From assembly GCA_025618425.1 (NCBI GenBank), contig CM046846.1, positions 31,117,409-31,181,408 of the forward strand: a stretch of DNA of 64,000 nucleotides, read 5' to 3'. The notes beneath the pieces are model-generated. The model was not told the DNA's origin and made no database searches. It saw only the letters and a list, made by a program, of their open reading frames with translations. The position numbers were made by a program, and so were the translations under genes. Shown in pieces: positions 1 through 11,847 of the stretch (position 1 is its first letter; each line of letters starts with the position of its first letter). The DNA is from Heliocidaris tuberculata. Its lineage: Eukaryota; Echinodermata; Echinoidea; Camarodonta; Echinometridae.

Positions 1-1516
1 TGTCTCTGTTTCAAAAAACAAAAACAAAAACAAAAAAAATTATATGCCTTGTTAAATGCTTTAAATTCACTTAAATAGAACATGATGAGTCATACTGTTA
101 AAAAAGGCAGCAAGGAATCGTGGACATGGTTGAATGAAGTGACAAGTCAGTCTGTGAAGCTGAAGTGAAGATATGATCTGAGTTGCTAGTTGCAGCTTGT
201 GTCATGAACTCATAATGACATGCCTCCTTTTTTGTTTACATGTGCATGTTGTTATGGGTCTTTCAGTTTCACTTACATTGGCGTATTGTCGATCTTTAAC
301 TTAACTGTAAATGTGTGTTTGTGTATCCAAACTTGGGTTAGCAGACAGCAGTGTGGGGGAGTGGTGGGGGGGGGGGGGTGGAGCCGTGGAGGAGGAGCTA
401 TTATTAGGGTGTCTGGAGGATTTTTCTATCTCAGAAACTACACATTCAAATGATTTGATTTTTTCAGATCTTGTTGAAAAAACTGTAAAAAATACATGTA
501 CCAAATTTTATGTCAATCCATGCATTAATTATTCAGTAATGCTCAAATGAATTCTTGTAAATTTTCAGCTTTTTTTTCCCCATAGACGTGTACAAATGAA
601 ATGGCACAAAAACGTGCTGCTGAAACACTGGCAGTGCGCACACACAGTGTGTGTAGTTGTGTGTAAATTTGCATAGGGCCCAGTGGGGCAGTAGGGGGAG
701 GGCATTTTCAAATTGATATAGCAACATGATCTCATATTAGTTTCTCTAAAATTCCTGCAGAATCAAATTTGGAACATTCCAAATTACTTAAGTTCTTATG
801 GACAAGTTTATAGCTCAACAACTTGCCGAGATGTCACTTTAAACATATCCCTTTTCAGTTTTTCTTAATGAAGGAATTAAGCATACAACTTGTCCTTAAC
901 ACCAAAAGATAGGAAATATAATTTCCTATCATATGATACCAAATTTATTTCAAACTGCCAATGGGATCACATTTTTTTGTTAGTTCGAAAAAACCCTTAC
1001 GCTGAAAAACTGTGCGCCATATTTTGTGCTGATTCAGCATAAAAACAGCTGACAGTATTTGGCCAACCTTCAGACACCCTACTATTATTAATATAGCATG
1101 ATTTAGGTGCCAAACTACCAATGAATTAGTCTGTGCCGGTGTGCCCCCTCCCCTCTGTCATGTCAGATCCTGCACAGCACTGTCATAGAGTTGAAACACT
1201 TTTTTAAACATGAAAGTACCCCCTCTATTTGCAATAAGGAAAACATTTGTTTTAGGTCTAGATCTACTGCCTGAATTTATACATCCCACCTTCAGATTTT
1301 TAATAAATCATTGATTTGGATCTAGTAGTCTAGATCATGATCATGATGATTTTATCATCAAAGTGCATGGCCATATTGTGACACTGATTATTCAATATAT
1401 TTTATCTACAGTAAGCACAGTATTTTGCATGTATCATATCATACTGTTTAAGAGTCCAAAAATTCTAGGAAATTAATGAATAGACCCATTTCTGAATTTC
1501 TCTGACTGCTATCCAG
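1..1516. other. Sequence upstream of first visible malate synthase exon
   Basis: This is AT-rich sequence ending in a splice acceptor (AG at 1515-1516). The amino-terminal exon of malate synthase should lie here or left of the window, because the visible coding sequence begins in phase 0 inside the protein. I could not pick out a convincing start exon. A G-rich run sits near 365-378, and no other gene is visible. Confidence 0.5.
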
Positions 1517-4500
1517 GTGCTGAACAATGATGTTGAGTTGATGCCACCATGCACTGGTCAAGAGAGGGCACATTCCACTCTTCTGACTCCGCAAGCCATC
1601 AGATTTGTTGCTGATATGGTCATTGAGTTTGACAACAAAGTTGATCAGGTCAGTTTCCTTCCACCTTTATGTGTAGTGCAGTCCACTTTTGATGGGATTA
1701 ATTTTTTATCTAGGATGTGGATCACACCCACTCATAGGCCCTTGCCTATGTGGGACTGTGTCCAACATTCACCATGTTCACTGTTGCAGCAGTCAAAAAC
1801 AGACAACAAAATTGTTTAAGCAAGATTTCATTTTCTTAAATTTGCTAGATTACCTGATTCAGGGACTCTTCAACTCTTACTGTGCCAAAAATTTGGGGAT
1901 TCAGAGTATAAAGTGACATTTTAAATAATTATTTTCCTCTCATGTATGGATGATCTAGACTGGAAAAAGGCCCACTGATACACACAAAAGCTATTGAAGC
2001 CTATTCACCCGTAAAAACTAGTCTGGCGTACAAGGTTATCTTCAGATAATCTTGTACATGTTTATAAGTGGATCACACCCACTGACCATTAATCATGTTA
2101 TTGCTCACCCATCCACTTGATCAGTGTAGGTTGACTAGATATGTATATTTCTGATAATGCTGCTCTGATCTATTTGTTGCAATTTCATGACAGATCCTGA
2201 GAGAGCGGACCCGGAGAAAGTTGGAGTTGGATGCCACCAATGCTTTGCCAGACTTTAGAACAGACACTCTGCACATCCAGCAGGGGACTTGGACTGTGGA
2301 CCCTGTTCCCAGACGCCTTGTCAATAGGCATGTGGACCTTGGTGATGTCTCTCCTGCGAACATCCAACATTTCACAAGATCGTTGAAGTCTTCTGCTCAA
2401 GGCATTCAGGTAAACATCAATTAAATATATGTAATATAGAATATAAACTGTCCACAAAATGAGTACCAGGAAACTGCCTGAACACAAACCCAACGAGTCC
2501 AGAGAGGATAGTCACCATGGCTGTGTGTTTCATGATGATCCGACATTTGCTGTGGCGATCGAGAGTTGCTCTGGGCTTTATTTCGTCAAAGATATAGGGT
2601 TAGAGTTAGTGTTTTAATTGAATTGTAGGTAAGGTTTAGTGTGGGGTTCTTCTTATACTGGTAATCTGTCAGAGTTGACAGTGAAATGATTTTGAATAAT
2701 TATTTTCCTCTCATGTATGTGAGCTAGAATGGACCATAGCCTGCTAATACACACAAAATCTATTGAAGCCTATTCACCGGTAAAAGCTATTGTGGAGTAC
2801 AAGCTTATCTTCAGATAAGCTTGTATATGTATAAGTGATTGGTATGTAGATTACCTGATGGTTAGGTGTAGTGTTTAGTCCAGGGTTGGAGTCGGGAATT
2901 TGTTTAATGTAGGAAATTGATAGCAGAGCACGTGTCGCATGAGCATGTGTTGTGGATCCTTTTTTACAGGTAAATTAATTTCTGTGCCTGGTAAATCGAT
3001 TTTGATGTTTTTCATTCCAGACTGACTTTGATGATGGGCACTGTCCAACATGGGGCACACAGATTGAGGGCCTTTACAACGTGTACAGAGCAGTCCACAA
3101 CCAGATCCCTGGTGTACCTCCCATACAACATGCACCCATACTGATGCTTAGACCTAGAGCATGGAACATGGTTGAACACAACATGATAGTGAGTTCAGAT
3201 TCAGGCACCTTTGTAGGCGTGTACATGGGTCGGGACTACATGCTTGATTTCCTTAAATACATGTATTTATTCCCTCATTACTCTGCTGATATGAATACAC
3301 TTTCTACCAAATCTTTTTGGCACATTATCATTTATTCATAGTCTTTGATGTTTAATGTAAGTTCTGTTTGATTCAATGAGAATTTATTTTCAGCCATTAC
3401 GGGCACTCAATATTACCTTTAATGGATCTGTTCTACTATTTTTCACATGTTTCTACAGGTGAATGGGAAGGAAGTTCCAGGTCCTTTGTTTGACTTTGCT
3501 CTCCTAATGTTCCACAATGCTAAGATTCTCCTGGACAAGGAGAGTGGACCGTTCTTCTATCTGTCAAAGGTAGTTAAATAATCAATTCATGAAAATAATT
3601 TCTACATCACTCGGGGTTTTTTTGGCAAGCATCTTAAAGTTAATATTAGAGTTGATTATGTTTTATAGTGAGCATTTCTTTAAAGTTATTACAGTTTGTG
3701 TTATACCTGTGCAATTTTTGTGCTTGTAGAATAAAAGTTGGCTATTGGTCCAAAGAATCTATTGACATGAAATCAGTAGGCAGCAGATTGGTTTCTAAGA
3801 TGACGTGTAATGTAAGGAAGTAAGACGTTTTTATGTATAACCTAGATTGCCTGGGTTAATTTGCATGAAATATCAGTTTGGCCATTCTTCGTGATACCTA
3901 CTTTTTGATTTCCTTTGTCAACACAAATTACTGTGTACAATTTAATAGAGAGATGATCATATTAGATATGGATGTCAATGTGTTGAAAGCCGTGATCGTT
4001 TTGATGGTTCATGGCATAACATCATAAGTCATTCGTTCTTTTCCTTGTTCCCCCCCCCCCCCCCCCCACTTTCCATTTCAGGTTGAAGGATACCGAGAAG
4101 CCAGACTGTGGGACAAGATATTCACATGGGCTGAAGTGAAGGTGAGAATCGAAGTAATAAATGCATAATTAAAACATAATTTTCATATTTTGCTTTGAAA
4201 TGTCCATACTTGTAACATAAAACTTTTTGTTTACCTTGTCACACTCATGGTCTTCCCCTGGGCTGTGTGAAAGCTGTGATACTCATCGAGAACAATCTTG
4301 CAGTCTTTGAGATAAAAGAGGCTCTGCGAATAACCTGAGAATGAGGGCTAAATATTACTTTGATTTAATTAGAACGTCATTCACATAATCTGCTTCAAAT
4401 AAACTGTGGTTTTACATCTCTTTGTTTACCTTCACATTCATTTAGCTTGGTCTACCTTTGGGTTGTGTTAAAGCAACGGTGCTCATCGAAAATGTCCTTG

Positions 4501-7500
4501 CTGCCTTTGAGATGCAAGAGATCTTGTACGAGCTTAGGAAGCATTCTGCAGGACTCAACTGTGGCCTTTGGGACTACTCTGCCTCTTTTGTCAATAAATT
4601 TGGTGAGTTTGGTGGTTCAATCTTGTGTGCTCGCATCAATGATTCAGTCCCTGCGGGTGGCTTTAATGTCAATGGAATGATCTGGACCAAATTTATATGT
4701 CAAAATTATTTTGTTTGTCCTAAAAGGTGTAAAAAGTAATTTTTTAAATAATCTATTAGGCAGGCTAACAGTATGGTTTCCGTTTATTCTTAATATTTGA
4801 CAAGGAAATCATATTTCATTGTTAGAAAAGTCTTTTAATCCTCCTTAATCCTCTGCAAGCTGTTGAAAGAACATGACCATGCTCTTGCTCTCATGTGCAG
4901 GCCATAGGCCAGATTTTGTGCTGCCAGATCGTGTCAAGTACGTGAACATGGAGAGGCATTTCTTGAAGAGCTACCTGGCCTTGACTATAAAGACTTGTCA
5001 TCAACGTGGCTGCCATGCTACAGGGGGCATGAGTGCCACTCTGCTACCCTCTAAGAAAGGTCCAGAATACAGTGCAGCAGTTGAGAAGGCATGCCGGTAA
5101 GATTCACAAATATGGTCATACTTCTGTATGGTATTATTTTTTTTCTTTTGAGACCTTTTTATTTGACAATAGAATAGAAAACATGGAATATGGTACAGAA
5201 TACAATTCAAGGAGAATGGAAGAAAGAAAGAATCTCCTATATGGTAGTCAGGTATGACTGAAAGTTGAACTTTCTGTATATCAGCCCTCACATAGATAGA
5301 GACATAAGGAAATGCAAAAAGAAAAAAAAAGGAAGAAAAAAGAAAGAAAGATAAGACATAAAAAGTGAATAATGAAAAGATTAGATGGAGAGGTCAAACA
5401 AATCATAGTGGAATATTCATCTGTTTTGTGATTATCTTTACAGAGCTAAGCTTAGTGAAATCAAGGCTGGAGTGGATGGTTTCATGGTTTATGACATTGG
5501 ATTGCTACAACCCATGCAACAGGTACAAGTTATTAGCAGGTTTGAATGGGGTTCAGAAAATAGTTTTATCTCAAGGGATGTGTGTACTCCTCTTGTTACA
5601 ACAACCCTAAAGTCTTTGATATAACTTACATTTATTCGTTTACATGGAGATCTTGATAGTCCGATCTTTACTGTGCTAATTGTCAGCTGATTATTCACAA
5701 GAGAAATCTTGTTGGATACTCCTTTATACTCAAGCATATAACACATTTTTCTTTGTGGGTAGTATGTGGAGTAAGGATTTATGAAAATACATATAGGCCC
5801 AGGTATCTCTAAATGGTTGTTTTATTTATTGTTGACTTTTGTGTAGGCCCTGGTGATGATGTTCATTACTAGATTAAGGTAAACATACTTTATGCCAGAT
5901 GTGATTTGAGAGTAATCAAGTTAATATTTGAATTGCTACCTTTCATGCAGGTATGGGCAAAATTTGCCCCTTCTCCCAACCAACATGCAATTTTGAGAAC
6001 AGATGTCAAAGTTCAAGCTAAAGACCTACTTCTAATGCCATCAGTAAGTTCGCAACAATATTGTTTATTAATCGCAGTATGATTAGGAATTCTGTCTTAA
6101 AACCTCTCTTCCAGACTACTTCAGCTATCAATGTTTAATGTGGAATGCAGAAAGAAAGTAATGTGTAGCTTACATTTTTAAAAGCTTCCGTTTTTATGCC
6201 TCTGCCCACCGAGGATGGTGCCGGAGGCATTATGTTTTCGGGTTGTCTGTCCATCCGTCCCGCTTCCTCATTCTCTCGATAACTCAAGAACCACATGAGG
6301 TATGAACTTCAAACCTGGTGCTAGTATGTATCACCATAGAAAGACGATCATATTAGATTTTGGTATACATAGATCAAAGGTCAAAGGCCATAGAGGTCAA
6401 TTCTGAAATTGCAAGTTTTAGCCTTGTTAATGCGATATCTAAAGAACCATTTGATCTATTAACTTCAAACTTGGTACTTGTATGTATTGCCATAGAAAGA
6501 TGATCTGATTAGATTTTGGCAAATGTAGGTCAAAGGTCATGGAGGTCATTTACCATGAAATTTCAGGTTTTTGCCTCGTTAACACTCATGAACAATTTGA
6601 GCCATGAACTTCAAACTTGAAACTAGTATGCATCACCATAGTGAGACAAACTGATTAGATTTTTGTTCCTGTAGATCAAAGGTGACAAGTCCTAGCAGTC
6701 ATTATATGAGAAATTAATGTTTTTTAAACTGTTTTATCACCATATATCTCATATATCTCAATTATTTTGTATTCATGACTAGGAGGAGATATAGTGATCA
6801 GTCTTATGGGTTATATGGTGTAAGGTAAAATGTCAAAGAGGTCAATTAACTTGTAATTGTAGGCTTTTTATTCTGGTTATCACAATATTTCAAGAACAGT
6901 TTGAGCCATAAATTAAATTTAGGCAGAGGCATATGGGAGATGCAGTCACATTCATCTTGTTGAGAAATAAAAAATGTGCTTTAAAATATGAAGCAAGACA
7001 CCTGAAGATTCAAATATTGTTTATTGAATAATATTTGATAATCTGTATCAATTAGACAATTTTAAGATTGCATCTCTGTTGTCTTTACATCTTTTCAGGG
7101 TGGAGTCACATTGAGTGGACTGAAGACCAACATTGCCGTAGGAATCCTCTTCATAGACTCCTGGTTGATTGGTGAGATATACGTGGTTTATTTCTATATC
7201 CATTATACTTTCAACTGCTTTTCTGTTTCTCTCCCTTTCTTTGTAAAGATGTGTAGTACAAACTTCTTTTTAGAGCTCTTGTGTAACTTCTTTTGTTTGT
7301 GATTATTTCTTTTCTTTGGCTTCAGCTTTTGTCTTGTCCCTTTATTGTCCCCGCCGAACGAAGTTCGCGAGGGGACTATGAAACGGGCTCCGTTCGTGTG
7401 TGCGTGTGTCCGTCCGTCCGTCCGTCCGTCCGTCTGTCCGTGTGTTAGAAAATGCTACTTCTCCGTCATTTCTTGGCCGATTTTGATTCTGATTGTTTTA

Positions 7501-9796
7501 TCTGATAGGGCTGGGTGGGGGCTTCCAAACTTCTACACAGAATTTTGAAATTCATTAATTATGCAAATTTATGCAAATTTATTCAAAATTGACGAAAAAT
7601 GCTACTTCTCTTCTATTTCACATCGGATTTTGATTCCGATTGTTTTATCTGATAGGGCTGGGTGGGGGCTTCCAAACTTCTACACAGAATTTTGAAATTC
7701 ATTAATTATGCAAATTTATGCAAATTTATTCAAAATTGACAAAAAATGCTACTTCTCCTCTATTTCACATCGGATTTTGATTCCGATTGTTTTATCTGAT
7801 AGGGCTGGGTGGGGGCTTCCAAACTTCTACACAGAATTTTGAAATTCATTAATTATGCAAATTTATGCAAATTTATTCAAAATTGACAAAAAATGCTACT
7901 TCTCCTCTATTTCACATCGGATTTTGATTCCGATTGTTTTATCTGATAGGGCTGGGTGGGGGCTTCCAAACTTCTACACAGAATTTTGAAATTCATTAAT
8001 TATGCAAATTTATGCAAATTTATTCAAAATTGACGAAAAATGCTACTTCTCCTCTATTTCACATCGGATTTTGATTCCGATTGTTTTATCTGATAGGGCT
8101 GGGTGGGGGCTTCCAAACTTCTACACAGAATTTTGAATTTCATTATTCATGCAAATTTATGCAAATTTATTCAAAATGGCTGAAGGTTCATAATGTTTTC
8201 ATGTTTTATATTTCAGTTGTATACATGCATTGTTGGTATTCTCTTCTTTTGCATGCAGTAACATTATTATTTTATTCACTAAAGTTTTTCACTGAAGTTT
8301 TAAGGTTCAGGCTAGTTAATTTCCACAGATCTGCACTTCCGGCGGGGACATTTATTACGCATTGCGTAATTTACTCATTCACTTGTTAAATGAAAGTTGA
8401 CCCTAGTTTGCAGGCACAAACCCTGGTCAGTTGTAAAAGAGTGTCTGCTCTGTAAGACTACCATAGACCCTGTACTATAGCTATGTTGACATGACCAAAA
8501 GGTAGCTGATTTAATCTTCTCTCAAGACACAATGATTTTCTGATAAAGTGTCAAATTAGGGTCTGTACTTGCAGACTAAGTTGACCCTACTTTTCCCCCT
8601 TTATTTGTGTAGTCTGTCTCAGACTATCTGCAGTCTCTCTTTCTGTCTATCTCTCACTGTATCTGTCTATCTGCCTCTCTCTCCTCTCTCTCTCTCTCTC
8701 TTGCTCTCCTTCCTCTTCTACTTTTTGTGGGTCTCAGAATGGTAATATTCCAGCTAGTGTTGCAACATTGGTTTATGTTCATGTATTTCCTGTAGGTACA
8801 TGTATGCTGAAGTGACTGTCATAATCGTAAGAGAATTTCTTATTGATTGCTTCACTAAGCTTGCTTCTCCAGCTTATTATTCCTGTGATTATACAGTTTT
8901 ATTCGTGAAATATCATATTCATTTTATTAAAAAAAAAAAAAGATAACTTTAAAATCATATTGTTATGTTTTTCCCCATCAGGAAGAGGTCACTTTCCCCA
9001 CAACGGTTCAGTAGAAGACTCAGCTACAGCTGAAATATCCAGATCACAGGTTAGTACCTCTTATGCATTGATACCTTAAAAATTTATTTTGAAAAAAATG
9101 ACAATTAAATCAAAGCCTGAAAACCTAAAAGTATGCTTAGGCTAACCCTAGATCATGGCATTGGTTCTGTACCAGACTTTGGGGTTTCAAAACTAAGTCA
9201 ATGTTTTCAGTGCCCTTTGGTTAGGCATTAATCCTCAATTACCGAGTCTGTCAGATAGGACGACTTCAAAGCTATAGGTTCCCCTGGATGCTTACCTACA
9301 AATGTATATTTGAATTCTTAGCAGTCAGGTAAAATTAATCATTACCAGGAAACAAGTAATGAACACCTAGGTCATTGTGCAGTTGGAGTGGTTTTCTTCC
9401 CTCACATTCATAAGGTCTCTGAAAACTGGTTAATGTTACCTTTAACATTCTTTGCTGGCCTGCTAACATGATATGTCAATCTACACTTTTGTCTGTTGTG
9501 ATTTGTCCCTATTGTCTGTTCTTATCAATGATCAGGTTTGGCAGTGGATACGCCATGGGACTTGCCTTGAAGACAACAAGCAACCGGTCACAAGACAGCT
9601 CGTCACTGACCTAACCAAAGCCTTCCTTGCCGATGCCAGGGGTACCAGACGTTCTGGACCTGGGGATACTGTGAAACGATTGATAGTTTCAGCAAATATC
9701 TTCCTACAGCTTGTCATGAAGAGAGACTTCCCAGAATTCATCACATCATATCTCAACCTTACAGACTCTTTCTTGACAAGCCCCTGGCACATTTGA
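1517..9796 (+). CDS. MLS: Malate synthase (animal type), 5' end missing, 12 exons seen
   Basis: The enzyme condenses glyoxylate and acetyl-CoA to malate in the glyoxylate cycle. Exons: 1517-1648, 2194-2409, 3021-3188, 3459-3569, 4082-4141, 4446-4602, 4901-5096, 5444-5522, 5951-6043, 7099-7171, 8982-9049, 9536-9796. All have AG/GT borders and their phases close, giving about 537 residues, close to the roughly 533 of E. coli malate synthase A. Recognisable blocks are [97 protein letters not shown] and [18 protein letters not shown]. The last block carries the acidic pair expected to include the catalytic Asp. Compared with bacterial enzymes, CGRWDY is CGLWDY and the GHDGTW-type block reads [13 protein letters not shown]. 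The stop is at 9794-9796. The C-terminus is PWHI, so no SKL-type peroxisomal signal is seen. The N-terminal exon is missing, and no close poly(A) signal was found. Confidence 0.95.
1922..2070. repeat. Interspersed repeat A, copy 1 (about 150 bp)
   Basis: This shares a long similar stretch with 2693-2840: TAATTATTTTCCTCTCATG, then ACACAAAA..TATTGAAGCCTATTCAC, then a small hairpin around TTATCTTCAGATAA. It lies in the malate synthase intron between the exons at 1517 and 2194. Confidence 0.8.
2541..2953. mobile_element. Degenerate TTAGGG-core element, interrupted by repeat A
   Basis: It begins with CGACATTTGCT and GAGTTGCTCTGGGC, continues with TTTCGTCAAAGATATAGGG and TTAGAGTTAGTG, and ends with GCAGAGCACG..GAGCATGTG. 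Similar blocks occur at 13144-13689. The middle (2693-2840) is a copy of repeat A, so one element is inserted in another. It lies in a malate synthase intron. Confidence 0.55.
2693..2840. repeat. Interspersed repeat A, copy 2, with 27-bp palindrome
   Basis: This is a direct copy of 1922-2070. Its end holds an almost perfect palindrome, ACAAGCTTATC-t-TCAGATAAGCTTGT, at about 2799-2825. Confidence 0.8.
4249..4338 (+). pseudogene. Decayed duplicate of the malate synthase exon at 4446-4602
   Basis: Read in frame from 4249, this intronic stretch gives [16 protein letters not shown] then [13 protein letters not shown] and a TGA stop at 4336-4338. The real exon, 200 bp downstream, reads [29 protein letters not shown]. 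The upstream intron sequence (TTTGTTTACCTT) is duplicated too. The copy lacks the TTAG acceptor of the real exon and is closed by a stop, so it cannot replace it. Substitutions are mostly conservative, which suggests it may once have been a used exon. That history is inference. Confidence 0.85.
6196..6932. mobile_element. TIR-bounded element with about 150-bp internal repeats and AGGTCA sites
   Basis: It is bounded by ATGCCTCTGCC (6196) and its reverse complement GGCAGAGGCAT (6922-6932). Inside are diverged units with a period of about 148-154 bp, marked by CATAGAAAGA at 6335 and 6489 and by CATAGTGAGA at 6637. Each unit carries GATCAAAGGTCA-like words. No coding sequence is visible, so it is a non-autonomous element. 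It lies in the malate synthase intron 6044-7098. Confidence 0.8.
7347..8349. mobile_element. TIR-bounded element carrying a 147-bp tandem array
   Basis: It is bounded by GTCCCCGCCG (7347) and CGGCGGGGAC (8340-8349). Near the left end is a CCGT-repeat tract (GTCCGTCCGTCCGTCC). The interior is the 147-bp array described separately. No transposase is visible. It lies in the malate synthase intron 7172-8981. Confidence 0.75.
7449..8183. repeat. Five-copy tandem array, exact 147-bp period, paired octamers
   Basis: The word GCTGGGTGGGGGCTTCC starts at 7510, 7657, 7804, 7951 and 8098, always 147 bp apart. Units are nearly identical. Each holds two ATGCAAAT octamers 10 bp apart, giving ten in the array. 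Confidence 0.95.
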
Positions 9797-10809
9797 AGGT
9801 TGCCAACTACCAATACAGAGTATATATCTAAATCAATTATTTGAATGTTATTCTTTATGATTGGGCTCTGGAAAGAAATGTTTTTCTTGATATGCTTGTA
9901 TTCACAAAGGCCAGTATTCTGGAAAGGGGACTATATACATGTAACTTAAGACCAGGCCTAAACCCTTACTTGTAGGTTAAATTTGAATTTGATGTATGGA
10001 GTAGCAATGACATGTAAAAAACTCAGGCATGCCGGCTTTGGATTAAACCATGAAAACATTAGGAGCACATGCCAACATGACTTTTAAAATCCTATGAGAA
10101 GACTGTTTTCAATAATGAGAGCAAGGATAATGCCCTCATCATAAAATCAAGGATGGACAATGTATTGTCGATGTTGGGGGTAAAGAAGGGTATGTTTTGT
10201 ATTGAAATGCTACCTGGAATCAAAATGAAGAGCAATTTTTGGCATTCTTCTGAACTGAAATTTCTTTTAAGAACGGAACGGAAATACAAGGTAGAAAGGG
10301 CACATAAGGCAGAAAAATATCAAGTTTATAGCAATTTCCCACCTCAGGAGATGCACTTTTTTCATCACAGGAAGGGCGCATTTTCATCTTTTGAAGGATA
10401 TTTATTGATTTTGGAAATTTGGGTGGTGTATGGCCCTGCCACCACTGGAAATTACAATGTAGTATTGACCAGTGTTTTATGAATTTTTGATTGAATGCAT
10501 GCCATCACACGAGAATTTATCATCAGTATCATATCTCTTACAGCTGGTATTTCCCTTTAGTCATTTTCGCATGTGATTCCAACATTTTGATGGCTTTAGT
10601 GAAATCCGGCACAACCGAGTTTTTACATGTCTTTTCAAAATGCTGCTACTCGGTAGAGCATGTACGGATGGATACCATCAAGGTATCATTTAAAAACATA
10701 ATACTTCTAGTTTATGGAAAATAGATAATTCTTGTCATAAAGCATATAGTGTGATCACAATCACCCTTTGTTTTAGGGTTTCGTTTTTTTCTGGGATGCA
10801 CTGTATACA

Positions 10810-10842
<33 letters not shown>

Positions 10843-11602
10843 TATGGTGACACGACATTTGCTCCTGCGACATTTGCTCCTCAGTCTATATCTCGAAAGG
10901 TCAAGGGTTAAGGTCAAGGTCATGATTTGGTTTTTTGTTAAGGACAATGTGAAGATTAGGATTAGGGTTAGGGTTAGGGTTAGGATTAGGTTTAGGTTTA
11001 GGATTAACATGGCAAAGTTAGACCGGAGCAAATGTCGCAGGAGCAAATGTCATGGAACCATATATTATATATATATATACACCTAGATTCTTCTAAAAGG
11101 CGAATTTTTTTGTTTGTTTGTATATACGTATATCAGCGCAAAAAGGACGTTACAGAGAATTAATGGATTCATAATTTTAGTATATGTTTAGAATTAATTT
11201 GATTCACTTTGCATTTATGGCAAAAAGAATCGTATAATAAGTACATGTACCTTTTGTGTGCGATAAGGTATTTTTAGTAAATCCCCAAACTACTGATATA
11301 ATCAAGAAAAACAGACATCGCCCTAAGTCCAACCTCAGGACGTTAGATCCCCAAAAGTTATACATATATAGATTTTCCATGTTATATTATACGAAAATGA
11401 GTTCTTCCTACCGAACATAACTTTGTAGTAATATAAGTAATTTGGCGCCCTCTACGTTTATATCGATAGAATGCCTCCTACCCCTACGGAAATGGGAAAA
11501 AACAGTGCCGAAAATGTTAAGGCGAATCGAAAAATTCGACTTAACGTTGGCTTCCCTCTTCCAACGAATATTTTTGCCCAAAAAATCGCGTTAAGTAGGA
11601 AT

Positions 11603-11640
<38 letters not shown>

Positions 11641-11810
11641 TATTCATATTCAGAGAGAGAGAGGATTTGTTCATTTCGACTTCATCTAATTTCAAATATT
11701 CCGAAGCAGCACTGATTTTATATAACATAGATATAAATATGTACAGCTGTACAACGAACTTCAAATTCATATTGAGTGAAACATGAAATATCAAAGTCAA
11801 CTCCTGTCCA

Positions 11811-11847
<37 letters not shown>

